This document shows positions 12,008 through 24,987 of a stretch of DNA of 64,000 nt, piece after piece. Below the pieces are notes generated by a model that saw only the letters and a program-made list of their open reading frames with translations, had not been told where the DNA came from and did no database searches. Source of the stretch: Apoderus coryli (lineage: Eukaryota > Arthropoda > Insecta > Coleoptera > Attelabidae); contig OU452198.1 of NCBI GenBank assembly GCA_911728435.2, positions 1,612,001 through 1,676,000 on the forward strand, read 5' to 3'. Positions within the stretch are counted from its first letter, which is position 1; each line of letters opens with the position of its first letter. Position numbers and translations under genes: made by a program.

Positions 12008-13530
12008 ATATAAATAAATAAATAAATAAAGCGTTTATTGCCCAACAGTTTCCCATTTAAAGGACAATATTACAAACTAAAAAATTAAATAAACATATGA
12101 ATACTAATTTATAAATCCTAATTAATTCCGCACACATACACACACCTAAACCACAAATGACTCTGCAGCTACCATTTTCAAGTGATTGACTGTAGTTGTA
12201 AAAATGTCACACCTATCAGAAACTCTATTAAAGTTAGAACACATGACATGAACAGGCGATCTTAACAGTACATTGGTTCTAGCTCTTTGTAAGTGAAATG
12301 TTACATTCGATCTGGTATTTAACCTAGGAACTAACAAATTCAAGCAAGATAGCAGAAAAGTGCAGTCGATTTTTTCTTTAAGCAATTTATATAAGATGGT
12401 TAATCAGCTCTGAATTCTTCGGTACTCCAGACTCTGAACGTCAAAACGTGATAGTAACAATTCATGATCGAAACCTCTTACTGGATAAGCACCATCGGTT
12501 CTAAAAACTAAATATTTCAAAAATCTACGTTGAATTTGCTCGACCTCTAGTTGAATATTATACTGAGGATACCAGATGATGGAAGAATACTCAAATTTCG
12601 ACCTCACATAGGCATTGAACAAGGTGATAAGGGCAGAGGTATTATTGAAGCCTTTGCAGTTACGCATTATAAAGCCATACATGCGAGATGCCTGACCAAC
12701 CATTCTTTCTATATGCTCCAAAAACTGGAACCTCTGATCGAAGGTAACACCAAGATCCTTGAATACCCGACATCGTTCAAGTTTATTTGTGGATATTGCA
12801 TACGGATAATCAATAAACGTTGTTTTACGTGTCAAACTCAGACATGTGCATTTACGAATGTTAAGAGACAATTTGTTACTATCACACCATCTTTCTAAAG
12901 CACACAAATCATGCTGCAGGTTTATGCAATCTGCTACTGAATCTATGGAGGCGAAGATTTTCAAGTCATCTGCGAAAAATAGAGTACGAGTATGAAGTAA
13001 ACACAGGTCCAGGTCATTGATGAAAAGAAGGAACAACAATGGACCTAAGTTAGAACCCTGGGGTACTCCTGACGTGGCCGAGTAAAAACAAGATTTAAAG
13101 CCGTTGTAAAAGACATATTGTTTCCGATCATGCAAGTATGAGTTGCATAAAGCCGGAAGGAAATCCATCATACGTATGCAGTTTACTCAGCAATATGCCA
13201 TGGTCTAGCCTATCGAAGGCTTGGGTGAAATCAGTATAGATTACATCCAGTTGACCGCCGTGATCAAGAGTTTCAGAGATACAGTGGGTAATAACTGACA
13301 GATTGGTGACAGTGGACCGGCCACACATAAAACCATGCTGGTTAGGTGAAATCTGACGTCTCACAGCTGTATAGATCCGATCATATAAAATTGATTCAAC
13401 TAATTTAGAAAAATTGCACAATAGGGAAATTGGTCGATAATTATTGACATGAGACTTTTCACTGGGTTTAAAGATGTTCAGTATATGATCTATTGCCTCG
13501 GTATTTCAGCGAAAACAATGAATCGTGCGT
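12008..13530 (-). mobile_element. LINE fragment: RT with intact FADD, frameshifted
   Basis: Two minus-strand frames (13421-13128 and 13171-12404) together read as an RT: PNQHGFMCGRSTVTN, VIYTDFTQAFDRLDH, SGVPQGSNLGPLLFLLFIND, LFFADDLKIF (catalytic FADD), then LRDLG-like and VRSKFEYSSIIW. A frameshift lies between YDGFPSGFMQ and the following block. The 3' end has CAATAAACGC followed by a (TTTA)n tail at 12034-12008, typical of a reverse-transcribed insertion. It belongs to the Jockey/I-like group. Confidence 0.88.
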
Positions 13531-13870
13531 CTACTTTTATCAAAACTTCTTCTTTGGTTTAATCAATTGCCTTCGTCGTCTCTACTTGTTCTTCAATTTT
13601 CATTATTTCGTCTTTCATTATCGAATTATTGCTTGTCTGATTTTTTGCATTTTCGTCTAGTTTTTGCATTAATTCTTCTTTCCCAGCTTCATGTAGTTTT
13701 CTTCTTGCATCTTTCTCAGCTTCATGTTGTCTTCTTTCTTCTTCCCGTAGTTTCCAGTATTGGACTCTACTATCGATTAGCCATTAGTTCTTCTTTTTTC
13801 TAAATTTCATGCTGTCATCGATCCTCTTTCATTTCTTTAACATTTCTGCTTGAGAATTCATAACATTGAA
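13510..13870 (-). repeat. Charged-helix repeat, first location
   Basis: The minus strand reads LHEAGKEELMQKLDENAK and similar Lys/Glu-rich helices broken by stops. The same sequence recurs at 19771-20600. It could be a gag or ORF1 coiled coil of a retroelement, but I do not recognise the family. Confidence 0.6.
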
Positions 13871-14270
13871 AACTCTGGAAGAATCTGACAAAGAATGAAA
13901 ACCTGTGCTGCGTTGGTTGGAGAGTTATTGGACTGTTAGAGCAAACGAGTTCCTAGGCATGTAATGGTTTCTTCTGGAATTCCGCAGGGATCCCATTTGG
14001 GTCCAACTTATTTATTAATGACATAAAGGATTGTTTCATGCACATTGCATTCAAGCTCTTTGCCGATGACCTGAAGTGTTATAGGAAAATTGGATGTTCA
14101 CTGATTGTTACCTTTTACAAGAGGACTTCATTGTCATGGCATGGAATTAAACGTTGCCAAGTGTTTTGTGTTAATTTCAACCGATCTAGGAATGCGTTTC
14201 TCCATGGTTTTGAACGCACATCTATCAAAAATACTGTGATTTATTATTAGCACTCATTTTTGCAATAACC
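13870..14270 (+). pseudogene. LINE RT fragment with LFADDLKCY
   Basis: Plus-strand frames give a broken SGIPQGSHLGPT, FINDIKDCFMHI and LFADDLKCYRK. Stops and frameshifts interrupt it. It matches the start of the fragment at 20690-21460 and follows the charged-helix repeat in both places. Confidence 0.75.
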
Positions 14271-14472
14271 CGTATATCTTTGAAGGTGAAAACGTACTGC
14301 CGGGTCATTTCAGCGAAAATAATGATTCTTGACGATTGCCAGTCAACTGCCAAACGCGAAGGCTAGCAGTCCAACTGAAAACGTACCTTAACAAAAATAT
14401 GAAACGGAATGACAGTAACTCACAGTCTAACTCCACATAAATGGTCTTTATTTCATTAAAAATTCATCCTTA

Positions 14473-14512
14473 CATACATGTTTCGGCTGACCACACAGCC
14501 ATCTTCAGTGCA
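14473..14512 (-). ncRNA. Hammerhead-like motif (copy c)
   Basis: UGCA, CUGAAGA (14508-14502), U, stem II GGCUG/CAGCC with UGUGGU loop, GAAA (14484-14481), CAUGUA, then UGUA, which can pair with UGCA through one G-U to make stem I. Confidence 0.65.
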
Positions 14513-14741
14513 TCAATCAAAATCTTATGTGTAGTATAAAAGTAAAGGCTACAACAGACAACAGTCACAAACCCACTCGATACAACTTACCATCTTATGT
14601 GGAAAGGTTATTTTGTATTATCATTGTTTTATATTATCTAGTTTCATACAAAACATAAGATGGTAAGTTCTATCGAGTGGGTTTGTGACTGTTCTCTGTT
14701 GTATCTTTTACTTTTATACTACTACATAAGATTTTGATTGA

Positions 14742-14783
14742 TGCACTGAGGATGGCTGTGTGGGCAACCGAAACATGTCTGTA
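14742..14783 (+). ncRNA. Hammerhead-like motif (copy d)
   Basis: UGCA, CUGAGGA (14746-14752), U, GGCUG/CAACC stem II with one C-A mismatch, GAAA (14770-14773), CAUGUC, UGUA. The cleavage triplet would be GUC. It lies at the opposite end of the hairpin from copy c. Confidence 0.62.
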
Positions 14784-15369
14784 AGGATGAATTCGTAATG
14801 CAATAAAGACAATTTATGTGGAGGTCGACTGTGAGTTACTTTCACCCTGATCTAGCCACTGGACTGATCTAAAAAATATGTTATCATGTAAAAACTTAAA
14901 TGGTTGCATTTTTATCATGCTGTTTTCTTTTTGCTAGGACAAGTTTTCCTCCTGTTAAAATATCCCTCTACTCCGCTAAATAAATAAATATTTCTTCTCA
15001 CTTATAGACTGGGAAACTTAAAAACCAGTATAACATAAACTAACCAATCTGTAAGTAAGTGCAAATAAAACTAAAGAATAAATACACTGCTCAAAAAAAT
15101 TAAACGAACACTTTTGTATAACCCTGTAACTTATTAAGTGATAGTTATATACAGATGACCATTTAGATTTTGAAAGACACATATTTTCTTGTAATAAACC
15201 GATTAATAGAACTTTCAACTAATCCTTTATTTGCAAACTAAGATGAACATTTAAAAAAAAGTGCCAATAACAACATGAAAAGAAAACATTTTTCAAATGG
15301 CAATGTTCCGCTATCTGAAGACCAATGTGTTTTAGTATCGCGTGTGCCCTCCAGCAGCACGAATGACTA

Positions 15370-16131
<762 letters not shown>

Positions 16132-16873
16132 TTACGAATTTCATGCTCGTTAAGAAAATCTATAGTAATCGCAGCAGTATGAGGCCTTGCATTATCCTGC
16201 ATGAAAAGAAAATCAGGGCCTATACCAGGAATAACCTGATCTAACAGACTGATATCCATATATCTTGCAGCTGTTAGACTTCCCAGTATTACTACAAGAC
16301 CGGTTTTTGCGTCCAAACTTATTCCACCTCAGACCATCAAAGACCATCTCCAAATCTGGATACTTCTTGTACAGCAGCAGTGAATTATCGTTCATTCGGA
16401 CGTCTATACACACGCAATCGGTCATCACAACGAGTGAGATGAAATCTTGATGCGTCCGTAAAAAGTACTGGCCTCCATTGTCGAAGTTGCCATCCCAAAT
16501 GTTCAGGAGCAAAATTTAATAGCATAGTTTTATGATGTCGAGTTAAAACAGGTTTTCGTACCGGCCTTCTTGGTTTTAAATCTCCTTCCCGTAACCTGTT
16601 TCTAACAGTCTGGTTAGAAATGGTTACCTGATCCTAAGTGTACTTTGAAGGTCTTTTGCGGTCGCTATTCGTTTTCGCAAAGGAGAAACTACTAAATTCG
16701 GTCCTGAATTTGTGTAATTTTGCGATTCCGACCTTATTCGGTTTGTCTTTTATATCGTCCAGTCTCTCTAAAGCGATTTTAGACACGTTTGACAACTGAC
16801 ATTTCTAGCTACTTGTCAATTTTTACACCAATTTCAACTAAAGCTATAGCACGAGAGACTTCTATCTAGCTAA

Positions 16874-18104
16874 AGCGGCCTATACACATGTAGGCAAGGC
16901 CGCGCGCAAGTGTGTCCAGATAAGTCCGCGAGCAAGTGCGAAACGAATTGCGGCCACACATTATTCAGATAAACGTCGAGGTTGGTCAGTTGGTGGGACC
17001 TGTGCGAAAAATGAACGTCGAAGAAATGTGTATGATTGCAACCGCTGTCGTTCTTGCAGTTGAAAGTATGGAAAAAAAAAAAAAAAAAAAAGAAAAAAAA
17101 GGCGGTGTATGTGCCATTCTATTAAATTTGTATTGGCAACAACGCCCATCTGCACTTAAATATTTCTTTTGCGTTTTTTATGCAGATTCGGGTTGAATTG
17201 TTGATTTGATTTTTCATTCTTCAGTCTATAGTTGACCACAAAAGAATAAAATAGTAGTGTATTCCTAAGAATATGGATTTTCGGTTAGTTCTAATAAAAT
17301 TATAATTTATCGGGTTGTGACAAAACGATTGCGTCAATTGAGTGTATTGACAATAATAATTCTGAGTGGGAAATAATTTAGTTTTTACAGTTATAATCCT
17401 TCCTCTAATTATCCTTAAACCTTCCTTAACCATCACCTTTGGGGACATACAAATTAGAAGGAAGACGTAACAAATGGTAAGCCAAAAATATGTGATAAGG
17501 TATTCTCATGAATAATTTTAATACAGTCCATTTTTTATAAATTTAGTTTTTTAATAAACAGGCGGAAATGGGTGAAATCGTGGTTATCCAAACGTGATAC
17601 ACACTCGCATGTTAATTTAATAACAACAATTCCGCATTGAATTAATTTTTTTAATAACGTCTTCCTTTGCTACATCTTCGTTAATTTCTTTCAACTTCTC
17701 AACTAAAATTTTTTATGCCTCCTCTTTTAACATTTTATTGGAATACTCTTTTGATTTTATCTTCCACAAGCACGGATAGTCTTTATATAATTCTATGAAT
17801 TCCCTCATAATGTCTTCGTGTTTCTTTGATAGTCTAGAATTTGCCATTCCTCTTTCAGCGACTATTCTGCCACGAAATCACGTAGAAACAGTCTTGGCGC
17901 GAAACCAAAAAACAAAAAACTGAACATACACTGACAAGTTGGCCTTGGCACTTGCTCTAAAAATCAGACGCAATCTGATTCGCTTCGAGCCGCGCTTGGA
18001 ACTGAACACGCCGTGAGTTTTGAGACATACACATTCGCACTTACTCGCGTGTCTCGCCCTGTACAGGCAAGTCTTAACACTTGCCTGCATGTGTATAGGC
18101 CGCT
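16874..18104. mobile_element. PIF/Harbinger-type element with TAA target duplication
   Basis: TIR tips AGCGGCCTATACACATG at 16874 and the complement ending at 18104 are near-identical over about 25 bp, with TAA on both sides (16871-16873, 18105-18107), the TWA duplication of PIF/Harbinger. A plus-strand frame has MNVEEMCMIATAVVLAVE followed by a Lys run, resembling the N-terminus of Harbinger transposases. The transposase core is missing, so it is a deletion derivative. Confidence 0.87.
17617..17846 (-). pseudogene. MADF-domain protein remnant of the Harbinger element
   Basis: The minus strand starts [18 protein letters not shown] and continues [17 protein letters not shown], the MADF (Myb/SANT-like) DNA-binding pattern with its paired Trp/Tyr residues. 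One internal TAA and a stop at 17619-17617 end it. Many Harbinger elements carry such a second ORF alongside the transposase. Confidence 0.75.
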
Positions 18105-18731
18105 TAAGATCTCTCATTTTGACAGATAATGAATTCAACAACTACAAACTGTCATGCCGTTGCCCGATAACGCTCTCTAAGCCTGCCGCGACATAAAACC
18201 TAAATGTGAATATATAATCACTTTATTTTTTGTACTTGATGTGGAATATTAAACTTTTCTGGAATAAATGAGCGTAATCACGTTTATTTTTTATAAAATC
18301 ACAAAAATAAAATGTAAATCCATTACGAAAATATAATTTTCATTTGTTAATAACAGCAAGCCAAAAAATTACAGGGTTATCCAAAAGTGTTCCTTTAATT
18401 TTTTTGAGCAGTGCAATATTTGAAACAATCTTAGAAGCTCTGGTTATAACAAGAATGACCGCAGAAAAAAAATTGTTTCTCTATTTTCCGAACACCCTGT
18501 ATATATTATCGCTATTGAATCACCACTTCACTGTTAAACTAAGTCGATATTTCTCTACATATTATTAAAAATACAAACATCTTTATCCATTCCATAGATC
18601 AATTTATAATAATAATAATAATAAAAAATACAAACAAAAAAAAAATAAAAACAAATAATAAATTATTAAAAATTACACATTATTCAACAAAAGAAACAAA
18701 ACAATAAAATCTCATTTGTCATATTCTACTA

Positions 18732-18952
18732 TTACGTGACTGGTCGAAACCGGCGACAGCGCACCTGCGACTCTGCTGGAGGCTCCCCACTAGGCGGAGG
18801 TGGTGGTGCCGGTTCCGTCGCCGAATCCACCCCACCCATACCACCACCTTCAGAACTCTCCGGACTACTTTCAGGTGCATCAATCAAACAGGTGGATACG
18901 CCTCGATTCGTGTTCACATTGTCTTTGTTCGTAGTACTACTGCACCGGAGAC
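18732..18952 (-). CDS. asator: TTBK exon 15: C-terminus and stop
   Basis: It encodes GLRCSSTTNKDNVNTNRG, a Gly-rich then Pro-rich stretch (PAPPPPPSGEPP), and ends RCRRFRPVT followed by TAA at 18734-18732. The acceptor ATTTTCAG ends at 18953; 221 nt. The 3' UTR is short of non-repeat sequence: a Tc1 inverted repeat starts 319 bp past the stop. I did not find a clear AATAAA on the minus strand between them. Confidence 0.87.
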
Positions 18953-19147
18953 CTGAAAATATACCGTAACCGTACCGTACAACCACCTTCTGGTAGAACC
19001 ATTTTAGGAGATCACTCAGTGATGAGGTAGTTTTATGGAGGTTGAGGATGTTACCTGGAAGAGAGTAGGGATCAGGAGGAGACAGGACCATTATGGGACA
19101 TGTTCTCATCATCAACATTTGTTAAAATGTGAGGGTAATTTACTTAC

Positions 19148-19334
19148 CGCTGCTCGAATGTCGCTTGAATCTCAGCTTCAACTGACTGGGATCTGTGACA
19201 TACTTTTCGCATTGCCTCCGGCGACGAAGTCCTGGCGTCAAATCACCTGACCACGACATACATTTGGCTAGACGTTGACCACTCACAGCTACTGGAATTT
19301 TTGAGAATCGACCACCCTCCAACGCAGGACTCGT
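19148..19334 (-). CDS. asator: TTBK exon 14
   Basis: It encodes TSPALEGGRFSKIPVAVSG and LAKCMSWSGDLTPGLRRRRQ, ending FKRHSSS plus one base. The acceptor is AATTTAG at 19336-19335 and the donor GTAAGT starts at 19147; 187 nt, phase 0 in and phase 1 out. The intron before it is 58 bp. Confidence 0.86.
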
Positions 19335-19393
19335 CTAAATTTACCACAATCAAATACTTTACAATACAAAACAGAAAATGTCAATCTATTTAC

Positions 19394-19553
19394 CGAGGAT
19401 TCTCGCAAGATCTGGCTGGCATTATCCACACCGCTATCCTCATCGTCCGGTTCAATTTTCTTGTCTTTTATAGTTGGATTTTCAGTCGCATCAAAGTATT
19501 CAGAATGTTCCTCCATGCCGGGACTCAATCCGTTAGCAAGAGGCTTTTTTTCT
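19394..19553 (-). CDS. asator: TTBK exon 13
   Basis: It encodes REKKPLANGLSPGMEEHSEY followed by an acidic run, KKIEPDDEDSGVDNASQ, and ends RESS. The acceptor GTTGCAG ends at 19554 and the donor GTAAAT starts at 19393; 160 nt, phase 2 in and phase 0 out. Confidence 0.86.
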
Positions 19554-19770
19554 CTGCAACGTAAAATAAATATTTGCACACATTTATACCACCAAAATGG
19601 TTTCGCTATCACTGACGACATCCTTGGGACAGTGTTAGCCAGACAATTTTGTACAAGGTGTGAAATCTCTGGGATGCAGATACAACAGATGCCGCCTCGA
19701 TCCGTTTGTACAAGGACCATGAAGATATTCCATCGAATGTTGGAGGCCAATTTTGGTACCGAACGTTGTC

Positions 19771-20497
19771 TCGACTTTTCCTGCTCCACTCTTCACCAGT
19801 TTTTGACTAATTTCGTCTAATATTTCTCACTTCTTGCATCCGTGCTTCAACTGCCTTGCCGGCTTCTACTAACTCTTCTTTAGTCGAAATCGTCACTTCT
19901 TGGATCTTCATCGCTTGCTTCACTAATTTGCCTCTTAACTCCTTTTTTTGTGCGTCTATTTTCCTCAACACTTTGGTTTAATCAAGGGCCTTCGTCGTCT
20001 CTGCTTGATCTTCAATTTTTTTATGTCGTCTTTCATTTCGAATTATTGCTACTCTGGTTTCTTCCATTTTCGTCTATTTTTTGCATTAATTCATCTTTCC
20101 CAGCTTCATGTACTCGTAGTTTTCTTTTCTCTTTTTTCTCAGCTTCATGTTGTCTCGACTTTTACTGCTTCACTCTTCACCAGTTTTTGACTAATTTCGT
20201 TTAATTTTTCTTTGGGGTTTTTCACTTCTTGCATACGTGCTTCAACTGTCTTGCCGGCTTCTACTAACTCTTCTTTAGTCTTGATCGGCACTACTCTTAA
20301 CTCCATTTGTTGTGCGTCTATTTTCCTCAACACTTTCGTTTTATCAATTGCCTTCGTCGTCTTTGCTTGTTGTTCTTCAATTTTCTTTATTCTTTGGGTT
20401 CTTCCATTTTCGTCTAGTTTTTCCGTTAATTCTTCTTTTCCAGTTTCATGTAGTTTTCTTTTTTCTTCTTTCAGCTTCACGTTGTCTACTTTCCTCT

Positions 20498-20546
<49 letters not shown>

Positions 20547-20660
20547 AAGTATTGGCCTCCACTATCGATTAGCCACTTGTTTCTTCTTTTTTCTCAATTT
20601 CACGTTGTCATCGATCTTCATTCATTTCTTTAACATTTCTGCTTGAGATTTCATAACATT
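19771..20660 (-). repeat. About 386-bp tandem duplication encoding charged helices, plus (TC)n
   Basis: The block starting CGACTTTT-CTGC at 19771 recurs at about 20157. The minus-strand frame 20480-20145 is rich in Lys/Glu with heptad-like spacing (MKLKEEKRKLHETGKEEL, LVEAGKTVEARMQEVK). It is probably coiled coil; the family is unknown. A CT microsatellite occupies about 20505-20542. It lies in the intron between exons 12 and 13. Confidence 0.72.
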
Positions 20661-20689
20661 GTAAACTCTGGAAGAATCTGACAAAGAAA

Positions 20690-21460
20690 AAGAATGAAAA
20701 CCTGTGCACGTTGGTTGGAGAGTTATTTGATTGGTAGGACTCAGGTTGCTAGAGCGAACGAGTTTCGTTCTGGGCCTGTAGGGGTTTCTTCTGGAGTTCC
20801 GCAAGGATCCCATTTGGGTCCAACTTATTTATAATTATTGTTTCATGTATAGTGCACTCAAGCTCTTTGTCAATGACCTGAAGTGTTACATGTTTCACTG
20901 ATTGTTACCTTTTACAAGAGAACCTCAATGTCATGTCATGGAATTAAAGGTTACCAAGTGTTTTTGTGTTAATTTCAACCGATCTAGAGGTGCGTTTCTC
21001 CATAATTATTTCATAGGTCAATCGGTTCTGGAGAACAAAACTTTGGCAAGGGTTTGGGAGTTTATCTTGATGCTTCTCTGTCAAATATAGCCTTGACGAT
21101 GCCTCTCCAGTGTGGTCTCCGGCATATGCTTGTCACGTGGCCACTATTGATAGAATTCAGCACCGGTTTCTCAGATTTGTCAGGCTCGGCCAAGACCCAG
21201 CTCGTGTTTGATTATGAGGTGCTCCTGAGTGAGCTTCGTTTGACCACCTTCAGCAGACGCAGATGCTTCAGGAACTTCACCCTATTTTACAAAATTCTGA
21301 ATTACAGTATGTCATCGTCTTGCTTGCTCTCAGAAGTGGGGTTCCTGTTCCTGCTAGGCACCGCAGCAATTATGCTCGAAATGGCTTTGTCGCTAGATCG
21401 TCCCGTTTGGCTAATCAGTACCCGGATTTGAATTGCTTTTATTCGTTCTGAGAATCTCTT
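20690..21460 (+). pseudogene. LINE RT fragment, broken
   Basis: Plus-strand frames give SSGVPQGSHLGPTY, ALKLFVNDLKCY (FADD replaced by FVND), GVYLDASL, and the thumb region RFLRFVRLGQD, ending near PDLNCFYSF. Multiple frameshifts and stops. The mutated catalytic box shows it is dead. Confidence 0.78.
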
Positions 21461-21539
21461 GGGGTTTTGGGGGGAGGTTTTCGAATGGACATTCATACTT
21501 GAAGAGCGCATTATGATTATGCATTGGGAACGGCCTTTG

Positions 21540-21935
21540 AGCTTATTTGTCTGTGTTGTGGGTTTTCCATATGGCGTAATTATTTGAGCCATATTGTATG
21601 ATTATGGAAGTCTTAGTCAGGTTCAGTTTGTAAATTGGTTCATTACTTAAACTGTGAAGGATTTTCTTTGGAAGGCGTTCCATTGGCATGCGGATTACCT
21701 GGCCAGTCAATCGCAGATTTAGTTTCCTCCAGAACGCTGATGTTTGTTCGTCGGTCCTGCCATTTGATTTCAAGAATTCTTCTGAGCCATCGTTGATGGT
21801 ACGTCCCCAGGGTTTTTAAATGTCTCTGATATGTGGTCCAAGACTCACAGCTATACATAAGGGTACAAACTACAATAGCATTATACACTCTTAAGACCCA
21901 CATGAAGAAGTGAGGCTTAGATGTGAAGAGCAACT
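21540..21935 (-). pseudogene. LINE C-terminal fragment of a second clade
   Basis: The minus strand encodes VYNAIVVCTLMYSCESWTTY, HQRWLRRILEIKWQDRRTN and, in another frame, GQVIRMPMERLPKKILHS. This VLLYGCETW/HQRCLRRIL/WxGHVxRM order marks the C-terminus of RTE/CR1-like or related LINE RTs, distinct from the Jockey-like copies. One frameshift. Confidence 0.75.
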
Positions 21936-22165
21936 GGGAGCAGATCGCGAACGACCGACTGAGATGGAGGCGTACCAGTTACTAGTCTCATGTTTTTGAA
22001 GAGCAGCGTCGACGTCATGAGGATGCAAAGAGAGAGAACGTATCGATGGGGCAGCGCACCTCTTGTGCCAAAGTTTGCGGCTCGAGGATCGGTCTGTTTA
22101 GCCATCTTAGAGTTCCCAAGCCTGCTAAATCAACTGTTAATTTATGAAAATCGCCGTACACTCAC

Positions 22166-22916
22166 CTCAAATCTGGAATGTTAGTATCTGACACGAACGT
22201 CACATTGGGATTCGTACTCAAATCCACCATAGGTGAACATCGTTGCGCACCAACTGATGCATTGTGCACCACACGGCACTGATATTGTTGAAACTGATGC
22301 TGTTTCTGTCCCAATCTACCACCATCATCATTCTCATCGTCCTTCCCATTACTGCTGTTATTACTCTCCGCATCACGTGGCGCGTTTTGACCCACCAACT
22401 TAGATGCTGCACTCGAGCTACTATCACTCTTACTTGTCGCATCCGTACGATGACTCTTCACCGTAATCAGATGTTTTGGCGCAACAACCTTCACCGGAGT
22501 TGTTATGTTGTTGTTGTTTCTCATCAATGATTCCACTGGTTCGAAATTCAAATTACCACCGTTGGACAGTTTTCTATGCAGTGAATTCTTGATCAACGCC
22601 GATCGTTTACCTTCACTGTCATCACTCTTCACTGATCGCTTATTCTGTTCGCTACCATCCTCAGAACTATTGTTTGATTCTTCACTCTCGTTTTTCGATG
22701 AACGCACCATCACTTTCGCTTCCATACTCGTTTGTTTATCGCTTGTATCCACATTCGTAATTCCACAACCTTTTGACGTGTCCTCCACAATTGTACATTG
22801 GATTTCTTTGGCCGTTTCTGTATTTTTTGTTTCATTTGGTGTAATTGTTAGTTCTACACGTTTATTGTTTTGAGTATTGTTAATTGCTTTGGTGCTACGG
22901 ACTTCTGCAGGCGGAT
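22166..22916 (-). CDS. asator: TTBK exon 12: large Ser/Asn/Asp-rich tail exon
   Basis: At 751 nt this is the longest visible exon. It is rich in Ser, Asn and Asp (for example SSKNESEESNNSSEDGSEQ and KSDSSSSAASKLVGQNAPR) and ends SDTNIPDL plus AG. No domain is recognisable and it is probably disordered. The acceptor TTTACACAG ends at 22917 and the donor GTGAGT starts at 22165. Phase 1 in and phase 2 out match both neighbours. Small overlapping open frames on the plus strand here are shadows. Confidence 0.88.
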
Positions 22917-23239
22917 CTGTGTAAAAAAAATCAAGTCAACGTCACTAGTTCAAGGGATAACACTGAGCAATTGAAAAAATTGAACTAGCTTTCGAATCAA
23001 AAGAAATGGGCTGCTTATTTTAAACTTTACATCGGAAGTTTCAAAACGAGGCTAGCATTGAGTTTCAAACTTTGTATAGCATTGCACGTTGAAATCGTGA
23101 ACATTTTAATGTTAGTGTAAATGGAAAAACCTCGAAATATTCTAAGTGATGTCTACAACGCTAAAACTTTCAAAATAATATGCAGCATTGAGGAGTTTCA
23201 AAGTGACACCCAACATCGTAAAGTTTAAATGTAATACCG

Positions 23240-24860
23240 AGTGACGCCCTATGTTCAATAGTGGAAAATACCCTTCATCAAACTTTTTTAACGTAATACT
23301 TAGTCGAAAAATGTAGAACTTAGTTTAGCTTTTGCACTTCAAAAGTATTTCACTGCATTTTGAAACTTGTATTGGGTTGCCCATTGTCGAATTTTTGAAA
23401 ATGTCGCCCAATTTGAAAGTGACGCCCTATGTTCAATAGTTGAAAATACCCTTCATCAAACGTTTTAAACGTAATACTTAGTCGTAAAATGTAGAACTTA
23501 GTTTAGCTTTTGCACTTCAAAAGTATTTCACTGCATTTTGAAACTTGTATTGGGTTGCCCATTGTCGAATTTTTGAAAATGTCGCCCAATTTGAAAGTGA
23601 CGCCCTATGTTCAATAGTTGAAAATACCCTTCATCAAACGTTTTAAACGTAATACTTAGTCGTAAAATGTAGAACTTAGTTTAGCTTTTGCACTTCAAAA
23701 GTATTTCACTGCATTTTGAAACTTGTATTGGGTTGCCCATTGTCGAATTTTTGAAAATGTCGCCCAATTTGAAAGTGACGCCCTATGTTCAACAGTTGAA
23801 TATTCAAACCTAGCCCAAGCTAAAAGTTTGAAGGTGTCAAAAAGCCTTTCCAGTTACAAAATATTGTTTGTATTTTAAAGTTTCGAAACTTTGAGATTGT
23901 CGCCCAATTTCGTAAAATGTGAAAGCGACGCCTTATGTTCAACAATTGGAAATACAAACCTAGCCCAAGCTAAAAGTTTGAAGGTGTCAAAAAACCTTTG
24001 CAGTTAGAAAATAATGTGTTGTTTTAAAGTTTCGACGATTCAAAACTTTGAGATTGTCACCCAGTTTCGTAAAATGTGAAAGTGACGCCTTATGTTCAAC
24101 AGTTGAAAATACAAACCTAGCCCAAGCTAAAAGTTTGAAGGTGTTGTCAAAAAACATTTGCAGTTACAAAACATGGTGTTGTATTTTAAAGTTTTGCAAC
24201 TTTGACATTGTCGCCCAAATTCGCATAATTTAAAAGCGACGCCTTATGTTCAACAGTTGAAAATACAAACCTAGCCCAAGCTAAAAGTTTGAAGGTGTTG
24301 TCAAAAAAACCTTTGCAGTTACAAAACATTGTGTTGTATTTTAAAGTTTCGCAACTTTGAGATTGTCGCCCAATTCCGGAAAATTTGAACGTGACGCCCT
24401 ATGTTCAACAGTTGAATATACAAACCTAGCCCAAGCTAAAAGTTTGAAGGTGTTAAAAAACCTTTGCAGTTAGAAGATATTGTGTTGTGTTTTAAAGTTT
24501 CGACGATTCGAAACTTTGAGATTGTCACCCAATTTCGTAAAATGTGAAAGCGACGCCTTATGTTCAACAGTTGAAAATACAAACCTAGCCCAAGCTAAAA
24601 GTTTGAAGGTGTTGTCAAAAAACATTTGCAGTTACAAAACATGGTGTTGTATTTTAAAGTTTTGCAACTTTGACATTGTCGCCCAAATTCGCATAATTTA
24701 AAAGCGACGCCTTATGTTCAACAGTTGAAAATACAAACCTAGCCCAAGCTAAAAGTTTGAAGGTGTCAAAAAACCTTTCCAGTTGTGTTGTAATTTAGTA
24801 AGTTTGAATTGAGTTGTCGAAGCACCCAATGTCGTCGATAAGTGACGCCCAATGCTTAAC
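23240..24860. repeat. Intronic tandem repeats: 178-bp block, then about 155-bp block
   Basis: GACGCC(C/T)TATGTTCAA recurs at 23243, 23421, 23599 and 23777 (period 178), then at 23927, 24083, 24238, 24393, 24552 and 24706 (period 150-159), with a last degenerate unit at 24843. The first block is almost invariant. Short open frames here are artefacts of the repeat. It lies in the intron between exons 11 and 12. Confidence 0.93.
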
Positions 24861-24987
24861 AGTTTGGATTAAAACGTCAAAGTTTGAAGAAATCGTATTG
24901 TTGACAGTTTCAAGTAACGCTCAGTAAATCTGACCATGTCAAAGTGGCTCAATTAGATAGAATTTTTATTATTTTACAAAAGCTTAC

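Larger units (their letters stand above)
14414..14840. mobile_element. 427-bp foldback element with hammerhead-like motif in both arms
   Basis: Arms 14414-14600 and 14650-14840 are inverted copies, starting AGTAACTCACAGTC and including TTATGT-AGTATAAAAGTAAA and CACAAACCCACTCGAT. A loop of about 50 bp lies between them. Minus-strand 14512-14473 and plus-strand 14741-14784 carry hammerhead-like cores facing outward. There is no open frame, so it is non-autonomous. Confidence 0.88.

Noticed and set aside
22218..22873. Plus-strand and second-frame open frames over exon 12
   Set aside because: They are shadows of the Ser/Asp-rich exon; the minus frame fits splice phases at both ends.
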